A DNA stretch of 64,000 nucleotides from Roseovarius tolerans (GTDB lineage: Bacteria; Pseudomonadota; Alphaproteobacteria; Rhodobacterales; Rhodobacteraceae). Shown here piece by piece: positions 9,009 to 16,385 of the stretch; positions within the stretch are counted from its first letter, which is position 1; every line of letters begins with the position of its first letter. The DNA is taken from the NCBI RefSeq assembly GCF_900109855.1, contig NZ_FOBO01000003.1, forward strand, positions 62,001 through 126,000. Direction: 5' to 3'. A program made the translations under genes and the position numbers. Under the pieces are notes generated by a model. That model did not search any database. It worked only from the letters and a program-made list of their open reading frames with translations, and was not told the origin of the DNA.

Positions 9009-9971
9009 ATGTCCAAGAAGGTGATCTGGATTCCGCGCCGCCTGTCGGATGCGACGCTGGAGCGTGCGCGCCGCGATTACGAGGTGATCGTGAACGAGGC
9101 GGATACACCCGGCAGTGCCGAGGATATCGTCGCGATGAGTGCGAAGGTGGATGGGATCATCCCCTGCCATTCCGAGCATTTCAGCGCGGATGTGGTGGCG
9201 CGGCTTGATCCGCGGCTCAAGATCGTTGCCAATCACTCGGTGGGCGTCGATCATTGTGATCTGGAGGCGCTGAAAGGCGCGGGCGTGGTGGTGACGAACA
9301 CGCCCGACGTGCTGTCGGATGCCACCGCCGAGATCGCCATGCTGCTGATGCTGGGTGCGGCGCGCCACGCGGTGCGCGGTGATCGCCTCGTGCGGCAGGG
9401 GCAGTGGGACAGTTGGTCGCCGTCCTTCATGGTGGGCAAGCAGATGACCGGCGCACGGCTGGGCATCGTGGGGATGGGACGCGTCGGTCGCGCCTTTGCC
9501 GAAAAGGCGCGCGGTTTCGGCATGGAGATCCACTATCACAACCGCTCGCGGCTTGCGCCGGATGTTGAGCAGGGCGCTGTTTTTCATGAGGATGTGGAGA
9601 GCCTTCTGGAGGTTGCCGATTTCCTGTCGCTGCATTGCCCGGCGACGCCTGACACGGTCGATTTGCTGAATGCTGAGCGCATTGCCAAGCTGCCCAAGGG
9701 TGCGGTCGTGGTGAATACCGCGCGCGGCGCGCTGGTCGATGAAGACGCGCTATTGGCCGGGATCGAATCGGGCCACATCGCCGCCGCCGGTCTCGATTGT
9801 TTCAAGGTCGAGCCGGGCGGTAACCCGGCCTTCGCGGCGCATGAGAACATCTTCATGCTGCCCCATATCGGCAGCGCCACGCGCGCGACGCGCGACGCGA
9901 TGGGGTTTCGCGCGCTCGATAATCTCGACGCGTTCTTTGCGGGGCATGAGCCGGGTGACCGTCTGGTCTGA
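9009..9971 (+). CDS. D-2-hydroxyacid dehydrogenase (glyoxylate/hydroxypyruvate reductase-like)
   Basis: NAD(P)-dependent D-isomer-specific 2-hydroxyacid dehydrogenase, 320 residues. The Rossmann motif GMGRVG is at about 155-160, followed by HNRS (171-180), where a basic residue after the second strand favours NADPH. The catalytic triad Arg239 (NTARGAL), Glu268 (CFKVEPGG) and His286 (LPHIGSA) is complete. It reduces a 2-oxoacid such as glyoxylate or hydroxypyruvate, or works in reverse on the transported acid. It is the last gene of the TRAP-amidase operon. It is related to, but not a recent copy of, the enzyme at 29408. Confidence 0.92.
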   Translation: MSKKVIWIPRRLSDATLERARRDYEVIVNEADTPGSAEDIVAMSAKVDGIIPCHSEHFSADVVARLDPRLKIVANHSVGVDHCDLEALKGAGVVVTNTPDVLSDATAEIAMLLMLGAARHAVRGDRLVRQGQWDSWSPSFMVGKQMTGARLGIVGMGRVGRAFAEKARGFGMEIHYHNRSRLAPDVEQGAVFHEDVESLLEVADFLSLHCPATPDTVDLLNAERIAKLPKGAVVVNTARGALVDEDALLAGIESGHIAAAGLDCFKVEPGGNPAFAAHENIFMLPHIGSATRATRDAMGFRALDNLDAFFAGHEPGDRLV

Positions 9972-9980
9972 GGCACGGGG

Positions 9981-10931
9981 TCAGCTCAACCGTCCGCGCT
10001 GCTGCATCGGGGCCACGCCATAGGCCGCGCGGTAGACGCGGGAGAAATGCCCGGAACTCTCGAACCCGCAGGCCAGTGCGATCTCGATCACCGACGCCTC
10101 GGTCTGGATCAGCAGATGGCGCGCGCGTTCGAGGCGCAGGTCCATGAAATATTTCTTGGGCGAGGTGTTGAGGAACTTGCCGAAGAGCCGCTCCAACTGA
10201 CGTGTTGAAATGCCGATCTCGGAGGCGATCTGCGCGGGGCTGAGCGGCTCCTCGATGGTCTCGCGCATGCGCTGGATGGCACGGGTCAGGTGGACGTTGC
10301 GGATGCCGTTGCGCGATTGCAGCGAGACGCGCTGTGCCGCCGTCGCCTCGCGCGCGGCGCTATAGACCATCTGGTCGGCCACCGCCATCGACAGGTCCGC
10401 GCCATGATCGCGCTCGATCAGGTGCAGCATCAGATCCGCCGTTGCAGTGCCGCCCGAGGCGGTGAGGTGCCGCTCGTCGGCCACGAACACGTTGCGCACG
10501 AGATTCACTTCGGGAAAGCGCTCCATGAAACTGTCGTGGAATTCCCAGTGGATCGCCGCCTTCATGCCGTTGAGGAACCCGTCCTCGGCCAGGATCCACG
10601 CGCCTGAACACAGCGCCCCGATGGGCGTGCCGTGCCGTGCCTCGCGGCGCAGCATGGTCATCAGTGGCTTGGTCAGATGTGCGCGCATGTTGATCCCCGA
10701 CAGGAGGAACAAGCGGTCGCATTTGGGCAGGGTGTCCAGCCCGTGATGCACCAGCGTGACCGAGCCGTTGGAGCAGCTCGCGCTCTGTCCGTCCTCTGAC
10801 GCGAAGGACCAGCGATAGAGCGTCTCGCCGCTCAGGAGGTTGGCGATGCGCAAAGGTTCCACCGCGCAGGAAAATGCGAGATGCGAGAATTCCTCGACCA
10901 GAACAAAAGTGAAATGCTGGGGTGCGATCAT
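9981..10931 (-). CDS. GlxA-family AraC-type transcriptional regulator
   Basis: Regulator with an N-terminal DJ-1/PfpI-like domain and a C-terminal AraC helix-turn-helix domain, 316 residues from the ATG at 10931. The PfpI-like part shows EEFSHLAFSCAVEPLRIANLLSG and ALCSGAWILAEDGFLNG, keeping the family cysteine; the AraC domain (IASEIGISTRQLERLFGKFLNTSPKKY, then ASVIEIALACGFESSGHFSRVYRAAYG) is complete. The family includes GbdR, ArgR and CdhR, which sense betaine, arginine and carnitine-type compounds. An ATG at 10997 is in frame and would add 22 residues, but family alignment favours the shorter start. It converges on the hydroxyacid dehydrogenase and is divergent from the GntR gene. Confidence 0.9.
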   Translation of the reverse strand: MIAPQHFTFVLVEEFSHLAFSCAVEPLRIANLLSGETLYRWSFASEDGQSASCSNGSVTLVHHGLDTLPKCDRLFLLSGINMRAHLTKPLMTMLRREARHGTPIGALCSGAWILAEDGFLNGMKAAIHWEFHDSFMERFPEVNLVRNVFVADERHLTASGGTATADLMLHLIERDHGADLSMAVADQMVYSAAREATAAQRVSLQSRNGIRNVHLTRAIQRMRETIEEPLSPAQIASEIGISTRQLERLFGKFLNTSPKKYFMDLRLERARHLLIQTEASVIEIALACGFESSGHFSRVYRAAYGVAPMQQRGRLS

Positions 10932-11001
10932 GGCATGTCCATCGGCGGGCTGTGACCTGTCTGGCGATGATATTATGAAAACACAAGAATTATTCATTGC
11001 G

Positions 11002-11016
11002 TATACAAGTTGTATA
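11002..11016. promoter_or_regulatory. Perfect 15-bp palindrome between divergent regulators (candidate GntR operator)
   Basis: TATACAAGTTGTATA has perfect 7-bp arms around a central G and lies 43 bp upstream of the GntR-family start, in the intergenic region shared with the divergent GlxA-type gene. A/T-rich TTGTATA/TATACAA half-sites are common for FCD-type GntR regulators, so autoregulation by the adjacent gene is the simplest reading. Binding is inferred. Confidence 0.65.
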
Positions 11017-11058
11017 TTATAAAGGCAAGGTGAAATTCACGCCAGAGGAGGCCCGGAC

Positions 11059-11763
11059 ATGGCCGCCAAAGACCGCAAGACCACGCTTGCGACGCATCTC
11101 AGACACGCGATTCTCACCACTACGCTCCGGCCCGGTGTCGATCTCGACGAGGCCGCGCTTTGCGCTGAGTTCGACCTGTCGCGCACCCCGGTGCGCGAGG
11201 TGTTCCGCGAATTGGCAGGCCTTGGCTATATCGACCTGCGCGACAATCGCGGGCCGCGCGTCGCGGACCTGTCGCATACCACGCTGCGCGATTTCTTCCT
11301 TGCTGCGCCGATGATCTACGGCGCGATCCTGCGGCTTGCCGCGCACAACGCCACCGAGGTCCAGATCGCGGCACTGCGCGCCGCACAGGAAAGGTTCCGC
11401 GCCGCGCTGCGCACCGGTGCAACCGCTGACCGCACGCTCGCCAATAACCGCTTTCACGAGATCACCGGTGAGATGGCGGGCAATATCTATCTGCTGCCCT
11501 CGTTCCACCGGTTGCTGATCGACCATGCGCGCATTTCAATGACCTTTTACCGCCCGAAAAACACCACCATGGCCGATAACGTGGCCGAGGCCAGCCGCCA
11601 GCATGACGCGATCATCGCGGCCATCGCGGCGCGGGACGAGGCGCAGGCCGCGCAACTGGCCGAGGATCACTGGAACCTGTCGCGCCACGAGATCGAACGC
11701 TTCGTGATGCCCACGGCCCTTGATGTGCCGATGGGCCGCCTCACCCGCTCCAGCCCCGCATGA
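11059..11763 (+). CDS. GntR-family (FCD) transcriptional regulator
   Basis: Repressor-type regulator of 234 residues with an N-terminal winged helix (residues about 10-70: LATHLRHAILTTTLRPGVDLDEAALCAEFDLSRTPVREVFRELAGLGYIDLRDNRGPRVA) and a C-terminal all-helical FCD ligand domain carrying metal-ligand-like residues (NNRFHE, ASRQHDAI, EDHWNLSRHEI). GAGGAG-type ribosome-binding site precedes the ATG. The stop lies 8 bp before the DapA-like start, so it heads the 11.1-16.3 kb operon and presumably responds to that pathway's substrate. The palindrome at 11002 is the likely operator. Confidence 0.92.
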   Translation: MAAKDRKTTLATHLRHAILTTTLRPGVDLDEAALCAEFDLSRTPVREVFRELAGLGYIDLRDNRGPRVADLSHTTLRDFFLAAPMIYGAILRLAAHNATEVQIAALRAAQERFRAALRTGATADRTLANNRFHEITGEMAGNIYLLPSFHRLLIDHARISMTFYRPKNTTMADNVAEASRQHDAIIAAIAARDEAQAAQLAEDHWNLSRHEIERFVMPTALDVPMGRLTRSSPA

Positions 11764-11771
11764 GGACCGCC

Positions 11772-12689
11772 ATGACGCCACTCTTTCGCTTTGACGGGAT
11801 CTATACCCCGGTCATCACCCCCTACCACGCTAACGGCACGGTGAACCGTGATGCCTTGGGTGCGGTGATCGAGCACCTGATCGCCAGCGGTGTGCATGGG
11901 ATCATCACCGGCGGTTCGACCGGTGAGAACTATGCCCAGACCGTGGCTGAGCGGGTGGAATTGGCGCGGCTCACGCATGACATGATCCGGGGCCGTGTAC
12001 CGCTGGTGATGGGCACGGGCGCGATGCTGACCAGTGACTCCATAGCCTTGGCGCAGGCCGGGCGCGAGATCGGGGCGGATGTGATCCTGCTGGCCTCACC
12101 GCCTTATGCCGTGCCCACGGACCGCGAGAATGCGCTCAACGCGCTCGCCATCGACCGGGCGGCAGGTTTGCCGGTGATGCTCTATAACTACCCCGGTCGC
12201 ACCGGCACGATGATGGGCGAGGAGTTTCTCGACCGTGTCGGACGCAGTCGCAATTTCTGCGGTATCAAGGAAAGCTCTGGCGATATCAACCGGGTGCACC
12301 TGCTGGCCCGCGATTACCCGCATATCCAGATGGGCTGTGGCATGGACGATCAGGCGTTGGAATTCTTTGCCTGGGGCGCGCCGTTCTGGGTTTGCGGCGG
12401 CTCCAACTTCCTGCCGGCCGAGCATGTGGCGCTTTATCAGGCCTGCGTGGTCGAGGGTGATTTCGCCAAGGGGCGGCGGATCATGTCGGCGATGCTGCCG
12501 CTGATGCATGTGCTGGAGCAGGGCGGCAAGTTCATCCAGACGATCAAGCATGGCGTGACCATGAGCGGCATCGACGCGGGCGAGGTGCGCGCCCCGCTGA
12601 AAGGCCTGAACAAGGACGACAAGCGCGCATTGGAACAAGTGGTGCGCGTGCTGAAAACCACCATCGCAACCATCACGGCGGAGGGCTGA
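11772..12689 (+). CDS. DapA/NanA-family lyase or deaminase
   Basis: Class I pyruvate-type aldolase superfamily member (dihydrodipicolinate synthase/N-acetylneuraminate lyase), 305 residues. Schiff-base Lys166 is in GIKESSGD and catalytic Tyr138 in YNYPGRTG; the GGSTGEN loop at 47-53 binds the keto-acid carboxylate. The start at 11772 has GAGGA five bases upstream; an ATG at 11760 overlapping the GntR stop has none. True DapA for lysine synthesis is unlikely in this catabolic operon. Relatives in such operons cleave keto-deoxy acids or deaminate hydroxypyrroline carboxylate. The real substrate is unknown. Confidence 0.88.
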   Translation: MTPLFRFDGIYTPVITPYHANGTVNRDALGAVIEHLIASGVHGIITGGSTGENYAQTVAERVELARLTHDMIRGRVPLVMGTGAMLTSDSIALAQAGREIGADVILLASPPYAVPTDRENALNALAIDRAAGLPVMLYNYPGRTGTMMGEEFLDRVGRSRNFCGIKESSGDINRVHLLARDYPHIQMGCGMDDQALEFFAWGAPFWVCGGSNFLPAEHVALYQACVVEGDFAKGRRIMSAMLPLMHVLEQGGKFIQTIKHGVTMSGIDAGEVRAPLKGLNKDDKRALEQVVRVLKTTIATITAEG

Positions 12690-12692
12690 GAC

Positions 12693-14189
12693 ATGAGCTT
12701 GCTGACACGCGACGAATATGCGGCCATCGCCGCGACGCTCGACCTGCCCACGGGGGCGTTCATCGACGGCGGCTACCGCCCCGCGATCTCGGGCAAGACA
12801 TTTGCCACGCTGAACCCCGCCACTGGCGAGACACTGGCCGAGATCGCCGCCTGCGGCGCCGAGGACGTGGATTTTGCCGTGACCAAGGCGCGCGCGGCGT
12901 TTGACGATGGCCGCTGGTCGCGCCTGCACCCCTCCGCGCGCAAGGAGGTGCTGATCCGGTTTGCCAAGCTGATGACCCGCAATGCGCGGGAACTGGCGGT
13001 TATGGAGAGCCTCGACGCGGGCAAGACCATATACGATTGCGAGACGGTGGATGTGCCTGAGACCATCCATTGCCTCAAATGGCACGCCGAGGCGATCGAC
13101 AAGATCTACGATCAGGTCGCCCCCGCCTCGGACGATCACATCGCCATGGTGCTGCGTGAACCTATCGGCGTGGTGGGCCTCGTGCTGCCGTGGAATTTCC
13201 CACTTTTGATGCTGGCGTGGAAGGTCGGCCCGGCACTGGCCGCCGGCTGCTCGGTCATCGTGAAACCGGCGGAGGAGACCAGCCTCACGGCGTTGCGCGT
13301 GGCTGAACTTGCGCATGAGGCCGGACTGCCGCGCGGGGTGCTCAACGTGCTGCCCGGCAGCGGGCCGGAGGTGGGTGAGCCTTTGGGCCGCCACACGGAT
13401 GTGGACATGGTCAGCTTCACCGGCTCCACCGTGACCGGCAAGCGGTTCCTGGGCTATTCAGCGCAATCGAACGCCAAGGAAATCGTGCTGGAGATGGGCG
13501 GCAAGAACCCCGCCATCGTCATGGACGACGCCGAAAATCTCGACCGTGTCGCGGCGCATGTCGTGCAGGGCGCGTTCTGGAACATGGGTGAGAATTGCTC
13601 GGCCACCTCGCGGCTGATCGTGCATCGCGACGTCAAGGAGGCGCTGCTGTCACGGATCGAGGCGCATGCCCGCGAATGGGTGGTGGGCGACCCGCTTGAT
13701 CCCGAGACCCGCGTCGGCGCGCTGGTGAGCGAGGGGCATTTTGCCAAGGTCTGCGGCTATCTCGATCAGGCGGAGAATATCGTGTTCGGCGGCAAGGCTG
13801 AAAAGGGCTTTGTCGAGCCGACGGTGGTGATGCTGCCGGGCAACGATCATCCGCTCGCGCGCGAGGAAATCTTTGGCCCCGTCCTCAGCGTGATCGAGGT
13901 CAGCAGCTTTGACGAGGCCATCGCGGTGGCCAATGACACCGATTACGGCCTCTGTGCGGCGCTCTTTACCGCCAATACCAAGCTTGCGCTGCGCGGCGCG
14001 CGGATGCTGCGGGCGGGGACCGTGACGGTCAACAGCTTTGGCGAGGGCGATATCTCGACGCCCTTTGGTGGCTACAAGCAATCAGGCTTTGGCGGGCGCG
14101 ACAACGGGCTGCACGCCCATGACCAGTATACCCAGGTGAAGACCATCTGGCTCGATCTGGCGGATGATTCGGATGAGGCGGTGTCCTGA
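12693..14189 (+). CDS. NAD(P)-dependent aldehyde dehydrogenase (PuuC-like)
   Basis: Aldehyde dehydrogenase of 498 residues with the catalytic Cys302 (MGENCSATSR), general-base Glu267 (LEMGGKNP), oxyanion Asn168 (LPWNFPLL) and the FTGST cofactor motif. Overall it looks most like the gamma-glutamyl-aminobutyraldehyde dehydrogenase (PuuC) group, with WHAEAIDKIYDQVAP a characteristic stretch. It oxidises an aldehyde, perhaps an aminoaldehyde, produced in the same pathway. GGAGG precedes the start by 8 bases, 3 bp after the DapA-like stop, and the stop shares a base with the next start (TGATG), so the operon is tightly coupled. Confidence 0.9.
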   Translation: MSLLTRDEYAAIAATLDLPTGAFIDGGYRPAISGKTFATLNPATGETLAEIAACGAEDVDFAVTKARAAFDDGRWSRLHPSARKEVLIRFAKLMTRNARELAVMESLDAGKTIYDCETVDVPETIHCLKWHAEAIDKIYDQVAPASDDHIAMVLREPIGVVGLVLPWNFPLLMLAWKVGPALAAGCSVIVKPAEETSLTALRVAELAHEAGLPRGVLNVLPGSGPEVGEPLGRHTDVDMVSFTGSTVTGKRFLGYSAQSNAKEIVLEMGGKNPAIVMDDAENLDRVAAHVVQGAFWNMGENCSATSRLIVHRDVKEALLSRIEAHAREWVVGDPLDPETRVGALVSEGHFAKVCGYLDQAENIVFGGKAEKGFVEPTVVMLPGNDHPLAREEIFGPVLSVIEVSSFDEAIAVANDTDYGLCAALFTANTKLALRGARMLRAGTVTVNSFGEGDISTPFGGYKQSGFGGRDNGLHAHDQYTQVKTIWLDLADDSDEAVS

Positions 14190-14956
14190 TGGCGCGGATC
14201 GGATTTCTCGGCACGGGTGCCATCGCAGAGGCGATGGTGCGCGGGCTGGACGGGCTCGGGCACGACATCCTCGTGTCCGAACGCAACGCGGCGACGGCGC
14301 AGCGGCTCGCCCGTGACTTTGCCGGTGTGTCTGTCGCTGCCAATGCAGAGGTGGTCGCGCAGTCGGATATCGTGATCCTGTGCCTGATGTCCGGCATCGC
14401 CGAGCGGGTGCTGCCGGACCTGCCGTTCCGCGCCGATCACAAGGTGATCTCGGTCATGGCCGACATGCCGTGTGACAAGCTGGCGGCGCTGATCCCGGGT
14501 GTTGCCGATTTGAGCCTGACCATCCCCCTGCCCTCCATCGCGACGGGCGGCTGCCCGCTGCCGGTCTGGCCGGATACTGGCAGCGTGCGGGCGGTGTTCG
14601 GCGACCGCAACCCGGTGATCGCCGTCGAGAGCGAGGCGGCTCTCAACGCGCATTTCGGGGCCTGCGCCGTGTCGCTTCCGGTGATGGGGTTACTGCGCAC
14701 CGGCATAGACTGGCTGGCCGCGCAGACCGGCGACAGGGCCGGGGCCGAGATTTACGTGACCGCGATGTTCGGGGCCTATTTTGCGGCAATGCGCAAGGAC
14801 GGGTCCGGCGGCATCGACGCGCTTATGGCAGATCTGGGCACCGAAGGCGGCCTGAACGACAGCCTGCGCAACACCATGGCGCAGGCCGGTGCCCCCGATG
14901 CGCTTCTGGAGGGCCTCGACGGTCTGCGGGAGCGTTTGGGATTGCCACTGGCATGA
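14189..14956 (+). CDS. ProC-like NAD(P)-binding oxidoreductase
   Basis: A 255-residue protein with an N-terminal Rossmann fold of the pyrroline-5-carboxylate reductase type (ARIGFLGTGAIAEAMVRGLDGLGHDILVSERN). The C-terminal helical domain is related to ProC but divergent (GLLRTGIDWLAAQTGDRAGAEIYVTAMFGAYFAAM), and the ProC active-site stretch G-SGSGPAY seen in the true ProC at 28265 is missing. It is therefore probably not proline biosynthetic. It may reduce or oxidise a cyclic imino acid or related intermediate of this operon. It overlaps the ALDH stop by 1 bp and the FAD enzyme start by 4 bp. Confidence 0.8.
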   Translation: MARIGFLGTGAIAEAMVRGLDGLGHDILVSERNAATAQRLARDFAGVSVAANAEVVAQSDIVILCLMSGIAERVLPDLPFRADHKVISVMADMPCDKLAALIPGVADLSLTIPLPSIATGGCPLPVWPDTGSVRAVFGDRNPVIAVESEAALNAHFGACAVSLPVMGLLRTGIDWLAAQTGDRAGAEIYVTAMFGAYFAAMRKDGSGGIDALMADLGTEGGLNDSLRNTMAQAGAPDALLEGLDGLRERLGLPLA

Positions 14957-16293
14957 CCGCGCACCGCGCCAGACGGCTGCCCGCGCATCTTGGGCCAGCG
15001 GCGTGGAACGCTATCCTGGGGCCACAGGGGGCCGCGCATCCACTGGAGGGTGACGCCACCGCCGATTTCGCGGTGATCGGTGCGGGCTTTGCCGGGCTGT
15101 CCGCGGCGCGGCGGCTGACCCAGCTTGCTCCGGGCGCGCGCATCGCCGTGCTGGAGGCGGGCCGTGTGGCCGATGGGGCGGCGGGGCGCAACTCGGGCTT
15201 CATGATCGACCTGCCGCATGACTTGACCAGTGAGGATTATGCCGGGGCGGGCGATGATCGGACGATGATCGCCCTCAATCGCATGGCGCAGGGTTTCGGG
15301 CGTGATGCCGTTGAAGAGTATGGCGTCGCGCCCGCGTATTTCGACCCGGCGGGCAAGGTCAACGGCGCGGCGAGCGCGTTGGCGCATGCCCATAACGAAA
15401 GCTACGCACGCCATCTCACGAGCCTCGGGGAACCGTCCGAGATGCTCGACGCGCAGGCGATGCAGGGGCTGACCGGCAGCGCGCATTACCGCTCGGGCCT
15501 TTATACCCCCGGCACCGTGATGTTGCAGCCCGCGGGCTATGTGCGCGGGCTGGCGGACGGGCTGCGGCGCGCCGGTGTGGCGCTGCATGAGGGCAGCCCC
15601 GTCACCGCCCTCACCCGGCAGGGCGATGCGTGGCAGGTAGAGACGCCCAAGGGACGGCTGAGCGCAGGCAAGGTGATATTGACGGTGAATGGCCATCTCG
15701 AAAGCTTTGGCATCGCGCGCGGGCGGCTGATGCAGGTGTTTCTCTTTGCCACCATGACGCCAGAGCTTGATGCCGAGACGCTTGCCCGCCTCGGCGGTCA
15801 GCCGCGTTGGGGGGTTACGCCGTCGGACCCGATGGGCACCACCCTGCGCCGGATCGACAGCGCGCAGGGCGGCGACCGGATCGTGACTCGCACCTGTGCG
15901 GTGCTGCGCCCCGGCATGGTGGCGAGCCGTGCCGACATGACCCGCGCCGCCCGGGTCATGCAGCGCAAGTTCGATCAGCGATTTCCGCAGCTTTCGGGCA
16001 TGCGGATGGAACATGCCTGGGCGGGACATCTGTGCCTGAGCCTCAACGGGGTGTCGGTGATGCGCGAGATCGAGCCGGGGCTATATGCGGGTTGCGTGCA
16101 GAACGGTCTTGGCACCGCGCGGGGCACGCTGACGGGGATGGGCGCGGCAGAGCTTGCCTGTGGTGAGACCAGCGCCATCACCCGCCATTTCACCGACCAT
16201 GCAGAGCCCAAGCGCCTGCCGCCGCAACCCTTTGCCGAGGCCGGGGCCAATGCGGTGTTGCGCTGGAAGGAATGGCGCGCGGGCGCGGAGTGA
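14953..16293 (+). CDS. FAD-dependent oxidoreductase (DAO family, PuuB-like)
   Basis: FAD-dependent amine/amino-acid oxidoreductase of 446 residues. The FAD dinucleotide-binding motif is at about 37-47 (DFAVIGAGFAGLSAARRL), followed by VLEAGRVADGAAGRNSGFM, which is the substrate-side loop of the D-amino-acid oxidase family. The C-terminus carries the second FAD contact (LYAGCVQNGLGTARGTLTGMGAAELACG). It resembles gamma-glutamylputrescine oxidase and related secondary-amine dehydrogenases. It is the last gene of the GntR-led operon; a Rhodobacterales-type terminator-like repeat follows. With the ALDH it would turn an amine into an acid, but the substrate is not known. Confidence 0.88.
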   Translation: MTAHRARRLPAHLGPAAWNAILGPQGAAHPLEGDATADFAVIGAGFAGLSAARRLTQLAPGARIAVLEAGRVADGAAGRNSGFMIDLPHDLTSEDYAGAGDDRTMIALNRMAQGFGRDAVEEYGVAPAYFDPAGKVNGAASALAHAHNESYARHLTSLGEPSEMLDAQAMQGLTGSAHYRSGLYTPGTVMLQPAGYVRGLADGLRRAGVALHEGSPVTALTRQGDAWQVETPKGRLSAGKVILTVNGHLESFGIARGRLMQVFLFATMTPELDAETLARLGGQPRWGVTPSDPMGTTLRRIDSAQGGDRIVTRTCAVLRPGMVASRADMTRAARVMQRKFDQRFPQLSGMRMEHAWAGHLCLSLNGVSVMREIEPGLYAGCVQNGLGTARGTLTGMGAAELACGETSAITRHFTDHAEPKRLPPQPFAEAGANAVLRWKEWRAGAE

Positions 16294-16297
16294 AAGA

Positions 16298-16360
16298 GGG
16301 GGCGCTGCCCCCGCCGCGCCTTTGGCGCGTCTCCCCCGGAATATTTCAGGCAAGATGAAG
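16298..16360 (+). terminator. GC hairpin plus conserved 3'-end intergenic motif
   Basis: GGGGGC-GCT-GCCCCC (16298-16312) forms a tight stem-loop, followed by a second potential stem (GCGCC-TTTG-GCGC) and CTCCCCC that could alternatively pair with the first arm. It runs into GAATATTT...GCAAGATGAAG (16339-16360), an end-of-gene motif I recognise from many Rhodobacterales genomes. A related copy lies at 30385. It sits between two convergent genes (FAD oxidoreductase and MttB-family gene) and probably terminates both. Confidence 0.6.
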
Positions 16361-16385
16361 CCCCGAAAACGGCCCGGTGAGGGGC

